Assembly: GCA_016789955.1 (NCBI GenBank)
Contig: JAEUPB010000072.1
Span: 44,021-108,020, forward strand
Reading direction: 5' to 3'
Length of the DNA stretch: 64,000 nucleotides
DNA from: Rubrivivax sp.
GTDB taxonomy: Bacteria; Pseudomonadota; Gammaproteobacteria; Burkholderiales; Burkholderiaceae_C
Part shown: positions 50,631 to 59,734 of the stretch, in pieces
How positions within the stretch are numbered: position 1 is the first letter of the stretch
Layout of the letters: the number at the start of each line of letters is the position of its first letter
Made by a program: the position numbers and the translations under genes
Notes under the pieces: generated by a model
What the model saw: the letters and a program-made list of their open reading frames with translations, nothing else
Told to the model about the DNA's origin: nothing
Database searches by the model: none

Positions 50631-51275
50631 ATGCGTCCCGCCCTGATTCGGCCGCTCGTTGCTTTCACGCTCGTCTTCGCCGCGCTTGCCGCGCGGGCCC
50701 AGGGCGTGGCGCTCACCGGCACGATGGGCAGCCGCGCGCTGCTGGTCATCGACGGGCAGCCGCAGGTGCTGGCGGTGGGCGACAGCGCGCGCGGCGTGAA
50801 GCTGCTCTCGCTCGACGGCGACCAGGCCCGCGTGGACGTGAAGGGCCAGGTCATCGCGCTGCGCGTGGGGGCGGCACAGGTCAGCGTCGGCGGCCCGGCA
50901 GGCGCCTCGGGCCGTGAGATCGTGATGACCGCAGGCCCCGGCGGCCACTTCCTCGCCGACGGCTCGATCAACGGCCGCGCGGTGCGCTTCATGGTCGACA
51001 CCGGCGCCACGAACGTCGCGCTGAGCGCTGCCGAGGCCACGCGACTCGGCATCGACTGGCAGCGCGGCCAGCGCGGCTACGCCAGCACCGCCAACGGCAC
51101 GATCGCGGTCTACCGCGTGAACCTGCGCTCCGTGCGCGTGGGCGATGTCGAGGTTGCCAATGTCGACGCCACCGTCGGCGCCGGCCCGATGCCGCACGTG
51201 CTGCTGGGCAACAGCTTCCTGTCGCGTTTCTCGATGCGTCGCGAGAGCGACGTGATGCGGCTGGAACTGCGCTGA
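50631..51275 (+). CDS. Retropepsin-like aspartic protease, secreted (clan AA)
   Basis: A 214-residue protein with a signal peptide (LVAFTLVFAALAARAQ). The C-terminal 120 residues are a retroviral-type protease domain: HFLADGSINGRAVRFMVDTGATNVALSA with the catalytic motif DTGA (Asp123-Ala126), then HVLLGNSFLSRF, the second loop of these folds. It would dimerise in the periplasm. It starts six bases after yajQ and ends before a strong hairpin. Confidence 0.9.
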   Translation: MRPALIRPLVAFTLVFAALAARAQGVALTGTMGSRALLVIDGQPQVLAVGDSARGVKLLSLDGDQARVDVKGQVIALRVGAAQVSVGGPAGASGREIVMTAGPGGHFLADGSINGRAVRFMVDTGATNVALSAAEATRLGIDWQRGQRGYASTANGTIAVYRVNLRSVRVGDVEVANVDATVGAGPMPHVLLGNSFLSRFSMRRESDVMRLELR

Positions 51276-51304
51276 CGTCTCCTCGAGCGGGGCCGGTGGA
51301 CGGC

Positions 51305-51328
51305 ACCCCCACTTCGTCACGTGGGGGT
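51305..51328. terminator. Terminator-like hairpin after the aspartic protease gene
   Basis: ACCCCCAC-TTCGTCAC-GTGGGGGT, a perfect 8-bp stem 29 bases after the stop; followed by TGTGCG, not a T-tract. Confidence 0.55.
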
Positions 51329-51398
51329 GTGCGCCTCGTGACGCGCTGCCTACAGTGATCCCACGGTCATCCGACCGCATGCCTCAGGGAGCACTGTC

Positions 51399-51455
51399 AT
51401 GGAATCCTCGGACCTCAAGCAGGAACTGTCGAACCGCCGTGCCGCACCGCGGTGA
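51399..51455 (+). CDS. Possible 18-residue leader peptide
   Basis: ATG 51399 opens MESSDLKQELSNRRAAPR and ends at TGA 51453-51455, six bases before the GTG of the next gene. CAGGGAGC stands seven bases upstream, a better ribosome-binding site than that of the following gene. It may be a leader peptide that couples translation, a tiny secreted or modified peptide, or chance. Confidence 0.35.
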   Translation: MESSDLKQELSNRRAAPR

Positions 51456-51461
51456 AGTGAC

Positions 51462-52763
51462 GTGGATGCGGTGACGACCGCGGACGCCCGGCGGGTCGCA
51501 CTGGCCGATCAGCTGCGGTCGTCCCTCCACGTGGCCCGCCTGCTGCTCGGCGAGGTGCTCACCGACGCCTATGCCCGCGTGGACCCGGCCGGCTATCGCG
51601 AGCTGGCCGGCAAGGCCGGCGGCGAGCTGGCGATGCTGCTGCGCATGGCGGCGCGGGCGCTGCCCGGTGCCGACGACCAGCGGGAGATCCGCGCGCTGGC
51701 GGCGCAACTGGCGCCGCTGGCGCGGCTGCCCGCGGTGGCGCGGAGCGTGCTGCTGCGGCCGTCGCGTGCGTCGATGCATGTGCTGGCGCACCTGTGCCTC
51801 ACCGAGCTCGGCGCGCCCGACGAGGTGCTCGACCGCGCCGCGCGCCGCGCGTTGCAGGCCAGCACGGCGGCGGCCAACGAGCGCGTGCCGTACCGCCAGC
51901 TCGACGCCGCCTGGACGCGCCACATCGCGTTCGGCGACCACGAGCTGCGGCATCCGGCGCTGCTGCTGTCGCCGATCGGCGCGGGCGTGGACCTGATCGC
52001 CGCCACCACCGCCGACGCCTACGCCTACACGCATGCGCTGCCGTACGCCACCGACTTCGGGCGCGTGCCGCTGCCGAGCGAGGTCGACCGGCGCCGCCTC
52101 ATCGGCATTGCAGAAGCCATCGTGCTGCAGGCGCTCGACGACGACGACTTCGACCTGCTGGCCGAGGTGTTGATGGCGCCGCCGATCCTGCGCAGGCCCT
52201 GGACGCCGCTGCTCGCCTTCGGCTGGCAGGTGCTCGACGCGGCCTGGCAGCACTTCGGCTTCGTGCCGGGGCCTGGCCTGCCGCCACCACACGCCGGCGA
52301 GACCCGCGCCGAGGAAGTGCGCCGCGTGCTGGGCACGACGTACCACACGACCTTTGCCGCCGGCCTGGCCTGCGCCACGCTGCTGGCCTGCGATGCGCTG
52401 CCGCCGCCGCTGGCCCGGGGCGGGCCGCCGGATGCCGATGAGCCACCCGGCCGTGGCTGCTGGTGGCGCGCGCAATGGCGGTTGCTGTCACCGTCGGCGC
52501 GGGCCTCGATGCCGCTGCTGCGCGCCGGCTTCGCACTGCGGCGCGCACTCGATGCCGGCAACCTGGCCGCAGTGCACGCCTTGCTCATCGACGCGGCCGC
52601 TGCCGGGCTGGCCGAGCATCCACTGATGGTGCAGGCGCTGGAGATGCTCGAGCGGGCAGCCGACCTCGCGGCGCTCGCCGATCACCCCGGCGGCCGTGCC
52701 AGCCAGAAGGCCACCGCCGCGGCGAGGCCGAGTGCGGCCATCGCCAGCATCACGTCGCGGTAG
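51462..52763 (+). CDS. Protein of unknown function, helical
   Basis: A 433-residue, mostly helical protein that I cannot assign. Notable segments: REIRALAAQLAPLARLPAVARSVLLRPSR, AAWTRHIAFGDHELRHPALLLSPIGAGVDLIAATTADAYAYTHALPYATDFGRV (a conserved-looking core with Tyr, Thr-His and Asp-Phe-Gly), and a central disordered region (RGGPPDADEPPGRGC). No signal peptide or membrane helix. The start is GTG 51462 with a weak site, just after a possible 18-codon ORF. The 3' end overlaps the convergent MFS gene by 82 bp. Confidence 0.72.
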   Translation: MDAVTTADARRVALADQLRSSLHVARLLLGEVLTDAYARVDPAGYRELAGKAGGELAMLLRMAARALPGADDQREIRALAAQLAPLARLPAVARSVLLRPSRASMHVLAHLCLTELGAPDEVLDRAARRALQASTAAANERVPYRQLDAAWTRHIAFGDHELRHPALLLSPIGAGVDLIAATTADAYAYTHALPYATDFGRVPLPSEVDRRRLIGIAEAIVLQALDDDDFDLLAEVLMAPPILRRPWTPLLAFGWQVLDAAWQHFGFVPGPGLPPPHAGETRAEEVRRVLGTTYHTTFAAGLACATLLACDALPPPLARGGPPDADEPPGRGCWWRAQWRLLSPSARASMPLLRAGFALRRALDAGNLAAVHALLIDAAAAGLAEHPLMVQALEMLERAADLAALADHPGGRASQKATAAARPSAAIASITSR

Positions 52764-53860
52764 CCCGACAGCGCCAGCAGCATCGCCGCGGCGGCCAGCG
52801 GCGCCGCGGCGCGCGCCATCAGCCCCATCGAGGACATCGCGCCGCCGATGCGGCCGATCTGCGTGCGGCCGAAGTACTCGGGCACCAGGCCGCCGCGCAC
52901 CAGCGTGACGAGCCCGTTGGCCAGGCCGAACAGCAGCGCGAAGGCCAGCAGCAGCGGCAGCGAGGTGGCCACCGCGAACAGCACCAGCGCCGCCGGCATG
53001 CCCAGCAGCACGAAGAGGCCCACCGCGCGCAGCGGCACGCGGCGCAGCGCGGCCACGAAGACCACCCGGCCCAGCACCTGCGCCGGGCCGATCCACACCA
53101 GCACCGAGAGGGCCTGCGCCGAGCTCCAGCCCTTCGACTCGAACGCCGGCATCACGTGCGCCCACAGCGCGGCCGATGCGAACGCGTACAGCGTGAAGGC
53201 CAGCGTCAGCAGCCAGAACGTGGGGTGGCGCAGTGCCTCGTGCAGCGTGGCGTCGGCGCGTTCATCGGCGGGCTTCTTCGGGCCGGCCACGATCGCCGGC
53301 CCTTGAAGCGCCCATGCGTGCAGCGGCACCACCACCACCAGCACCACCACCGCGATGACCACCAGCGCCATCCGCCAGCCGAGGCCGGCGATCAGCCACT
53401 CGCAGGCCGGGAACGACAGCGTGCTGGCGAAGCCGCCGACCAGCGTCAGCGCGGTGATGCCGTCGCGGTAGCGCTCGGGCTCGCGCAGCGTGAGGATCGC
53501 GAAGGCCGGCTCGTAGAGCGTCATCGCCATCGTGGCGCCCAACAGCGCCCACACCGCGTAGAGCATCCAGGGCTCGCTGACCTGCGACCAGCCCAGCAGC
53601 CCGAGACCCGCCAGCAGCGCACCGCCGGTCAGCACCCGGCGGCCGTGCCCGCGGTCGATCAGCGACCCCACCGCGTAGGTGGCCGCGCCCCAGGTGGCCA
53701 GGCCCAGCGTGAAGGCCCCCATCAGCGTGGCCTTGCTCCAGCCGAGGTCGCGCATCATCGGCAGCACGAACGACGAGTAGCCGTAGTACAGCGCGGCCCA
53801 CACGAGGATCTGCCCTGTGGCCAGGGCGGCGACGGTGGCGCGGAAGCTCGGGGCCGGCAT
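52682..53860 (-). CDS. Major facilitator superfamily transporter
   Basis: A 392-residue inner-membrane transporter with about 12 helices. The N-half begins ATGQILVWAALYYGYSSFVLPMMRDLGWSKATLMGAFTLGLATWGAATYAVGSLIDRGHGRRVLTGG, carrying the MFS loop-2 motif DRGHGRR; a cytoplasmic loop (GPKKPADERADATLHEAL) divides it from the C-half. It resembles MFS permeases of the oxalate/formate or monocarboxylate kind, but substrate assignment is not safe. Its last 82 bp overlap the unknown gene on the other strand. Confidence 0.9.
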   Translation of the reverse strand: MPAPSFRATVAALATGQILVWAALYYGYSSFVLPMMRDLGWSKATLMGAFTLGLATWGAATYAVGSLIDRGHGRRVLTGGALLAGLGLLGWSQVSEPWMLYAVWALLGATMAMTLYEPAFAILTLREPERYRDGITALTLVGGFASTLSFPACEWLIAGLGWRMALVVIAVVVLVVVVPLHAWALQGPAIVAGPKKPADERADATLHEALRHPTFWLLTLAFTLYAFASAALWAHVMPAFESKGWSSAQALSVLVWIGPAQVLGRVVFVAALRRVPLRAVGLFVLLGMPAALVLFAVATSLPLLLAFALLFGLANGLVTLVRGGLVPEYFGRTQIGRIGGAMSSMGLMARAAAPLAAAAMLLALSGYRDVMLAMAALGLAAAVAFWLARPPG

Positions 53861-54002
53861 CGGCGGGCATTGTCGCGGCCGTGCGGCCACGCCCTTGCCG
53901 CGGTGCCGTGGGCACGCCCTGTCACCCACGTGACAGGGTCGCGCCGGGCGAAAAAACGAACGGTCGTGCGGATAATGGGGCGATCTTCGTTCCGAGCCTG
54001 CC

Positions 54003-55184
54003 ATGGACCTGAACTTCACCCCCGCCGAACTCGAGTTTCGTGCCACCGTCCGCCAGTGGGTGCGCGCGAACCTGCCCAAGGACATCAGCGACAAGGTGCA
54101 CGGCGCGTTGCGCCTGTCGCGCGACGACATGCAGCGCTGGGCGAAGATCCTCGGCAAGCAGGGCTGGCTGGGCTGGGGCTGGCCGAAGGAGTTCGGCGGC
54201 CCGGGCTGGAACGCCGTGCAGCGCCACCTGTTCGAGGAGGAGTGCGCGCTGGCCGGTTCGCCGCGCGTGGTGCCGTTCGGGCCGATCATGGTGGCGCCGG
54301 TCATCATGGCCTTCGGCAGCCCCGAGCAGCACCGGCGCTTCCTGCCCGGCATCGCCAGCGGCGAGGTGTGGTGGAGCCAGGGCTACAGCGAGCCGGGCTC
54401 GGGTTCGGACCTGGCTTCGCTGAAATGCCGGGCCGAGCGCCGCGGCGACAAATTCATCGTCAACGGCCAGAAGACCTGGACCACGCTCGGCCAGTACGGC
54501 GAGTGGATCTTCTGCCTCGTGCGCACCAGCACCGAGGGCAAGCCGCAGACCGGGATCAGCTTCCTGCTGATCGACATGAAGAGCCCGGGCGTCAGCGTGC
54601 GGCCGATCATCCTGCTCGACGGCGAGCACGAGGTGAACGAGGTGTTCTTCGACAACGTCGAGGTGCCGGCCGAGAACCTCGTCGGCGAGGAGAACAAGGG
54701 CTGGACCTACGCCAAGTACCTGCTCTCGCACGAGCGCACCAACATCGCCGACGTGAACCGCGCCAAGCGCGAGCTCGAGCGGCTCAAGCGCATCGCCAAG
54801 GCCGAGGGCGTGTGGGAGGACCAGCGCTTCCGCGACCAGGTGGCGCTGCTCGAGGTCGACATCGTGGCGCTCGAGATGATGGTGCTGCGCGTGCTCTCGG
54901 CCGAACAGGGCGGGCGCCAGAGCCTGGACGTGGCCGGCCTGCTGAAGATCCGCGGCAGCGAGATCCAGCAGCGCTACACCGAGCTGATGATGATGGCCGC
55001 AGGCCCGTATTCGATGCCCTACATCCACGAGGCGATGGAAGCCGGCTGGCAGGGCGACCACGTCGGCGCCGCGCACTGCGCGCCGCTGGCCGGCACGTAC
55101 TTCAACTACCGCAAGACGACGATCTACGGCGGCTCCAACGAAGTGCAGCGCAACATCGTCTCCCAGACGGTGCTGGGGAGCTGA
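54003..55184 (+). CDS. Acyl-CoA dehydrogenase
   Basis: A 393-residue flavoenzyme for the first step of acyl-CoA oxidation. Typical segments: LSRDDMQRWAKILGKQGWLGWGWPKEFGGPGWNAVQRHLFEEE, WWSQGYSEPGSGSDLASLKCRAER, GQKTWTTLGQYGEWIFCLVRT, and C-terminal TYFNYRKTTIYGGSNEVQRNIVSQTVLG. The EPGSGSDLA form and size match pimeloyl-CoA-dehydrogenase large-subunit-like enzymes. The partner acyl-CoA dehydrogenase gene lies 170 bases downstream. Confidence 0.94.
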   Translation: MDLNFTPAELEFRATVRQWVRANLPKDISDKVHGALRLSRDDMQRWAKILGKQGWLGWGWPKEFGGPGWNAVQRHLFEEECALAGSPRVVPFGPIMVAPVIMAFGSPEQHRRFLPGIASGEVWWSQGYSEPGSGSDLASLKCRAERRGDKFIVNGQKTWTTLGQYGEWIFCLVRTSTEGKPQTGISFLLIDMKSPGVSVRPIILLDGEHEVNEVFFDNVEVPAENLVGEENKGWTYAKYLLSHERTNIADVNRAKRELERLKRIAKAEGVWEDQRFRDQVALLEVDIVALEMMVLRVLSAEQGGRQSLDVAGLLKIRGSEIQQRYTELMMMAAGPYSMPYIHEAMEAGWQGDHVGAAHCAPLAGTYFNYRKTTIYGGSNEVQRNIVSQTVLGS

Positions 55185-55354
55185 CATGACGACCCCCGGC
55201 CGTCTGGCGGCCGCCCCCCAAGGGGGCACCGGATCCGACCGGGCAACCCGGATCGGACCCGGCCCGTCTGCATGCGCCGCTGCCCCTGGCCGCTCTCGCG
55301 GCCTGTCCCCACGGGGACTTCCGCGCTGCGCGCGGACGCCTTTGGAGAACTGAC
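55185..55354. other. Hairpin-rich spacer between acyl-CoA dehydrogenase genes
   Basis: Four successive hairpins: GCCCCC-CAA-GGGGGC (55213-55227), CCGACCGGG-CAA-CCCGGATCGG with one bulge (55235-55256), GGCCGC-TCTC-GCGGCC (55288-55303) and TCCCC-AC-GGGGA (55306-55317). No open frame is convincing. It could tune expression of the downstream gene or be an intergenic repeat element. Confidence 0.6.
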
Positions 55355-56485
55355 ATGAACTTCGATTTCACTGACGACCAACTCTCGCTGCGCGACGCGG
55401 TGGCCCGCTGGGTCGACAAGGGCTTCACCTTCGAGCGCCGGCACGCGATCGCCAAGGGCGGCGGCCATACGCGCGACGTCTACGGCGAGCTGGCCGAGCT
55501 GGGACTGACCGGTCTCGTGATCCCCGAGGTGCATGGCGGCATGGGCTTCGGCCCGGTCGAGGCCATGGTGGTGATGGAGGAACTGGGCCGCGGGCTCGTC
55601 AACGCGCCGCTGGCCGCGGGTGCGCTGGTGGCGCCGACACTGTTGTCGGGGGCGCCCGCCGCGGTGCAGGCGCAGTGGCTGCCGAAGATCGCCGCGGCCG
55701 AGGCGCTGGTGGTGCTGGCGCTGCAGGAGCGCGGGGCCCGCTACCGCTGGCAGCGCGTCACGACGCGCGCCGTGCAGGCCGGCGGCGCCTGGCACCTCAC
55801 CGGCACCAAGAACCTGGTGCCGGCCGCCGACGAGGCCGACGCCTACATCGTGCCGGCGCGTATCGCCGGCAACGACGACGACGCGGCCGGGATCGGCCTC
55901 TTCCTCGTCGAGCGCGGCGCCGCGGCGTCGGTGCGCGGCTACCCCACACGCGACGGCGGCCGCGCCGGCGACGTGGTGCTCAAGGACAGCGCCGCCGCGC
56001 TGATCGAGGCCGAGGGGTACGCCACGCTCGAGCGAGCGATCGACGTCGCCATCGCCGCCGACTGCGCCGAGGGAGTTGGCGCGATGGAGAAGCTGGTCGC
56101 GCTCACCGTCGAATACATGAACACGCGCAAGCAGTTCGGCGTGACGCTGTCGACCTTCCAGGCGCTGCGCCATCGCATCGCCGACGTGAAGATGCAGCTC
56201 GAACTCGGCCGCTCGATGAGCTACTACGCCACGCTCAAGCTCGGCGAGCCGGCCCTGCAGCGCCGCCGCGCGATCTCGCAGGCCAAGGTGCAACTCGGCC
56301 AGAGCGTGCGCCACGTGGGCCAGCAGTGCATCCAGCTGCACGGCGGCATCGGCGTCACCGACGAGTACCAGGGCAGCCACTACTTCAAGCGGCTGACGAT
56401 GCTCGAGATGAGCTACGGCGACACGATGCATCACCTGGGCGAAGTGAATTGCCGCATGGCCGACACCGCCGGTGTCTTCGCCTGA
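55355..56485 (+). CDS. Acyl-CoA dehydrogenase, small-subunit-like
   Basis: A 376-residue acyl-CoA dehydrogenase family protein. Visible: MNFDFTDDQLSLRDAVARWVDKGF, LAELGLTGLVIPEVHGGMGFGPVEAMVVMEELGRGLVNAPLAAGALVAPTLL, MEKLVALTVEYMNTRKQFGVTLSTFQALRHRIADVKMQLELGRSMSYYA, and QQCIQLHGGIGVTDEYQGSHYFKRL. It matches the small-subunit pattern of pimeloyl-CoA-dehydrogenase-type heteromeric enzymes, pairing with the preceding gene. TTGGAGAA precedes the ATG. It overlaps the P1 peptidase gene by 14 bases. Confidence 0.93.
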   Translation: MNFDFTDDQLSLRDAVARWVDKGFTFERRHAIAKGGGHTRDVYGELAELGLTGLVIPEVHGGMGFGPVEAMVVMEELGRGLVNAPLAAGALVAPTLLSGAPAAVQAQWLPKIAAAEALVVLALQERGARYRWQRVTTRAVQAGGAWHLTGTKNLVPAADEADAYIVPARIAGNDDDAAGIGLFLVERGAAASVRGYPTRDGGRAGDVVLKDSAAALIEAEGYATLERAIDVAIAADCAEGVGAMEKLVALTVEYMNTRKQFGVTLSTFQALRHRIADVKMQLELGRSMSYYATLKLGEPALQRRRAISQAKVQLGQSVRHVGQQCIQLHGGIGVTDEYQGSHYFKRLTMLEMSYGDTMHHLGEVNCRMADTAGVFA

Positions 56486-57401
56486 CCTGAGCCCCGGGTC
56501 GATCACCGACGTGTCCGGCCTCGCGGTCGGCCACGCCACCGACGCGCGGCGGCCCACGGGCTGCAGCGTGGTGCTGTGCCCGCAGGGCGTGACCTGCGGC
56601 GTGGACGTGCGCGGCGGGGCACCCGGCACGCGCGAGACCGACCTGCTGAGGAGCGATGCCACCGTGCAGCAGGTGCACGCGGTGCTGCTCACCGGCGGCA
56701 GCGCGTTCGGGCTGGATGCCGCGGGCGGCGTGATGCGCTGGCTCGACGAGCGCGGCCACGGCCTGCCGGTGGGGCCGGCGCGGGTGCCCATCGTGCCGGC
56801 CGCGGTGCTGTTCGACCTGTGGGTGGGCGACCCGCGCGTGCGGCCCGATGCCTCGACCGGCTACGCGGCCTGCGAGGCGGCGTCCACGGCGGCGCCGGCG
56901 CAGGGCCGCGTCGGCGCCGGTGCCGGTGCGCGCGTGGCCAAGCTGCACGGCATCGAGCGCGCGCTGCCGGGCGGTATCGGCAGCGCGTCGTTGCGCGTCG
57001 GCGGCTACACCGTCGCAGCGCTGGTGGCCGTCAACGCGGTGGGGGACGTGATCGATGCCGACGGTCGCGTGCTCGCAGGACACGGGTTCACGAAGTCCCT
57101 CGTCGACGGCGATGGGCCGGCCCGCTGGATGCAGGCGCTCGCCGGCACGTCCACCACGATCGGCGTGGTGGCCACCGACGCTGCGCTGACCAAGGCGCAG
57201 GCCAACCGGCTGGCCACGCTCGCGCACCACGGCCTCTCGCGCGCGGTGGACCCGGTGACGGTGCACGACGGCGACACGCTGTTCGCGCTCGCCACCGGCA
57301 GCGCCGGGGCCGTCGGCGATCTCAGCGCGCTGGGTGCTCTCGCGGCCGAGGTCGTGGCCCGCGCGATCCGCAACGCGGTTCGCGCCGCGGCCGTCGCCTG
57401 A
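56472..57401 (+). CDS. P1 family peptidase (DmpA-like aminopeptidase)
   Basis: A 309-residue N-terminal-nucleophile hydrolase: ITDVSGLAVGHATDARRPTGCSVVLCPQGVTCGVDVRGGAPGTRETDLL, LTGGSAFGLDAAGGVMRWL and the autoprocessing region LPGGIGSASLRVGGYTVAALVAVNAVGDV, where cleavage before the Ser in GIGSAS would give two chains. DmpA-like enzymes remove N-terminal residues, including D-amino acids. The start is GTG 56472, inside the end of the acyl-CoA dehydrogenase gene. Cytoplasmic. Confidence 0.92.
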   Translation: MSSPDLSPGSITDVSGLAVGHATDARRPTGCSVVLCPQGVTCGVDVRGGAPGTRETDLLRSDATVQQVHAVLLTGGSAFGLDAAGGVMRWLDERGHGLPVGPARVPIVPAAVLFDLWVGDPRVRPDASTGYAACEAASTAAPAQGRVGAGAGARVAKLHGIERALPGGIGSASLRVGGYTVAALVAVNAVGDVIDADGRVLAGHGFTKSLVDGDGPARWMQALAGTSTTIGVVATDAALTKAQANRLATLAHHGLSRAVDPVTVHDGDTLFALATGSAGAVGDLSALGALAAEVVARAIRNAVRAAAVA

Positions 57402-57529
57402 GTCGCTGGCCGCGCCGCGCCGCTCGGGCTCGGCCCTGCCGCGACGGCACTGCGGGCTTGCGAGCGTGTCGCGGCCCCGTGGGCGCGGCCATCATCGGGC
57501 CTTCTGTACGTCGCTGGAGCCCGCCTGCC

Positions 57530-58891
57530 GTGCCGTCCCTGCCGTTGTCCCGCCGATCGTGGCTCGCGCTGTGCGCCGCCGCGCTGCTGACGTCCTGCGC
57601 CTCCGCGCCGCCACCGCCTTCCACGCCGGTCGTCTTCGTGCACGGCAACGGCGACAGCGCCGCGCTGTGGATCACCACGCTGTGGCGCTTCGAATCCAAC
57701 GGCTGGCCACGCGAGCGGCTGCATGCCATCGACATGCCGTTGCCGACGGCGCGCGACAACGACGCCGTGGCGCAGCCCGGCCGCAGCAGCGCCACCGAGT
57801 TCGCGCAGCATCTCGCGGCCGAGGTCGACGCCGTGCTCGCGCGCACCGGTGCGCGGCAGGTGGCGCTGGTGGGCAACTCGCGCGGCGGCAACGCGATCCG
57901 CCACTACGTGCAGAACCTCGGCGGCGCGGCCAAGGTGTCGGCGGTGGTGCTTGGCGGCGGTACCAGCCACGGCGTGTGGGCTGATCCCGCGTTCCTGCCG
58001 GGGAGCGAGTTCAACGGCGCCGGGCCTTTCCTGCAGCAGCTCAACGCACCGAAGGGGCCGGCCGGCGACGAGGTCACGCCCGGCGTGCGCTGGATGACGA
58101 TCCGCTCCGACCGCAACGACAAGTTCGCCCAGCCCGACGGCGTGTGGATCGGCCGCCGCGGCCAGCCGACCAACATCACCTACGACGGCCCGGCGCTGAA
58201 GGGCGCGCAGAACGTGGTGCTGCCCGGGCGCGACCACCGCGAGGTGAGCTACCACGCCGATGCGTTCGCCGAGACCTTCCGCTTCATCGCCGGCCGCGCG
58301 CCGGCCACCACCGACGTGCGCTCCGAGGCCCGCGTGCTGCTCGACGGCCGCGTCAGCGCGCCGGGCACCAATGTGCCGCTGCCGGGCGCGACGATCGAGG
58401 TCCATGCCGTCGATGCGGCCACCGGCGAACGCCAGGGCCCGCCGCTGCTCCGGCGCACCGTGGGTGCGGATGGGCGGTGGGGCCCGCTCGAGCTGTCGTC
58501 GACGCAGCCGGTCGAGTTCGTGCTGAGTGCGACCGGATACGCGACGTCGCATGTCTACCGCGGCCCGTTCCCGCGCTCCAGCAGCGTCGTGCACCTGCGT
58601 GCCGATCGCATCGCCGATGCCGACCGTGATGCCGCCGCGGTGGTCACGCTGGCGCGCCCGCGCGGCTACTTCGGCCTGCCGCGCGACCGCATCGTGCTCG
58701 ACGGGCAATCGCCCGCGCCGGGCATCCCGCCGGGCGTGGCCGGCGTGGCGTCGTCGAAGGTCAAGCTGCGCGAGACCGGCCGCGCGGTGGTGGGCGAGTA
58801 CACCACCGAAGGCGGCCGCACCGAGCGCCTCGTCGGCCGCGCGTGGCCGCTGGCCGAGAACCACGTGGTGACGCTGGAGCTGACCTGGTGA
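57530..58891 (+). CDS. Alpha/beta-hydrolase lipoprotein (esterase/lipase-like)
   Basis: A 453-residue lipoprotein with signal peptide and lipobox LTSC (Cys23), so anchored to a membrane on the periplasmic side. Residues 30-270 form an alpha/beta-hydrolase: TPVVFVHGNGDSAALWITTLWRF, nucleophile Ser117 in LVGNSRGGNAIRH, and His in LPGRDHREVSYH. A C-terminal beta-rich extension (VPLPGATIEVHAVDAATGER, TQPVEFVLSATGYATSHVYRGPFPRSSS) looks like a carboxypeptidase-regulatory-like fold. It resembles PHB/triacyl esterase-type lipases. GTG start chosen from the signal peptide; GTGA overlap with the next gene. Confidence 0.85.
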   Translation: MPSLPLSRRSWLALCAAALLTSCASAPPPPSTPVVFVHGNGDSAALWITTLWRFESNGWPRERLHAIDMPLPTARDNDAVAQPGRSSATEFAQHLAAEVDAVLARTGARQVALVGNSRGGNAIRHYVQNLGGAAKVSAVVLGGGTSHGVWADPAFLPGSEFNGAGPFLQQLNAPKGPAGDEVTPGVRWMTIRSDRNDKFAQPDGVWIGRRGQPTNITYDGPALKGAQNVVLPGRDHREVSYHADAFAETFRFIAGRAPATTDVRSEARVLLDGRVSAPGTNVPLPGATIEVHAVDAATGERQGPPLLRRTVGADGRWGPLELSSTQPVEFVLSATGYATSHVYRGPFPRSSSVVHLRADRIADADRDAAAVVTLARPRGYFGLPRDRIVLDGQSPAPGIPPGVAGVASSKVKLRETGRAVVGEYTTEGGRTERLVGRAWPLAENHVVTLELTW

Positions 58892-59694
58892 CGGCTGTGC
58901 CGGCCCGGCCCGACCTCGATGCGCTCGCGCAGCTCGCTCGCCGGGCCGGCGCGGAAGTGATGCGCATCTACCGCAGCGACTTCGCAGTGGCGGGCAAGGC
59001 CGATGCATCGCCGGTCACCGAGGCCGACGTGCTCGCCGAGGCCGTGATCCTCGAAGGCCTCGCAGCCCTCGATCCGCACACGCCGGTGGTGGCCGAGGAG
59101 TCGGTGGCCGCGGGCCGCGTGCCGGTGGTGGGCGCGTGCTTCTGGCTCGTCGACCCGCTCGACGGCACGCGCGAGTTCGTGCAGCGCAACGGCGAGTTCA
59201 CGGTGAACATCGCGCGCATCGAGCACGGCGTGCCGGTGGCGGGCGTGGTGTACGCGCCGGCGCTCGAGGCGCTGTATGCCGGCGCGGCGGGGCAGGGCGC
59301 ATGGCTGGAAGCCGCAGAGGGCGAAGCGATCGCTCGCCGGCCCATCCGCTGCCGCGCGTGCCCCGACGAAGGCGCCACGGTCGTGGCCAGCCGCTCGCAC
59401 GGCGACCCGCGCGATGTCGACGCCTTCCTGCGCGGCGTGCGCGTGGCAGGCCGCGTGCAGGCTGGCTCGTCGCTGAAGTTCGGCCTCGTCGCCGCGGGCC
59501 AGGCGGACTTGTACCCGCGGCTGTCGCGCACGATGGAGTGGGACACCGCCGCCGGGCATGCGGTGGTGGCTGCCGCGGGAGGCAGCGTCACCACGCCGGA
59601 AGGGGCGCCGTTCGTCTACGGCAAGCCGGGGCACGCCAACGGCGCCTTCGTGTGCCGAGGCCTGCCGCCGGCCACTCGCCGAGCCGGCGGGTAA
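58888..59694 (+). CDS. 3'(2'),5'-bisphosphate nucleotidase CysQ-like, inositol monophosphatase family
   Basis: A 268-residue metal-dependent phosphatase. Family motifs are intact: the metal site in PVVAEESV and FWLVDPLDGTREFVQRNGEFTVNIA, and the second site WDTAAGHAVVAAAGG. CysQ hydrolyses adenosine 3',5'-bisphosphate formed in sulfate assimilation; DGTREFVQRNGEFTVNI is typical of CysQ rather than inositol phosphatase. Start GTG 58888 overlaps the lipoprotein stop. Confidence 0.92.
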   Translation: MTAVPARPDLDALAQLARRAGAEVMRIYRSDFAVAGKADASPVTEADVLAEAVILEGLAALDPHTPVVAEESVAAGRVPVVGACFWLVDPLDGTREFVQRNGEFTVNIARIEHGVPVAGVVYAPALEALYAGAAGQGAWLEAAEGEAIARRPIRCRACPDEGATVVASRSHGDPRDVDAFLRGVRVAGRVQAGSSLKFGLVAAGQADLYPRLSRTMEWDTAAGHAVVAAAGGSVTTPEGAPFVYGKPGHANGAFVCRGLPPATRRAGG

Positions 59695-59734
59695 GCCCGG
59701 GAAGGGGGCCTGCAGGCGGTCCCTAGAATGGCCC

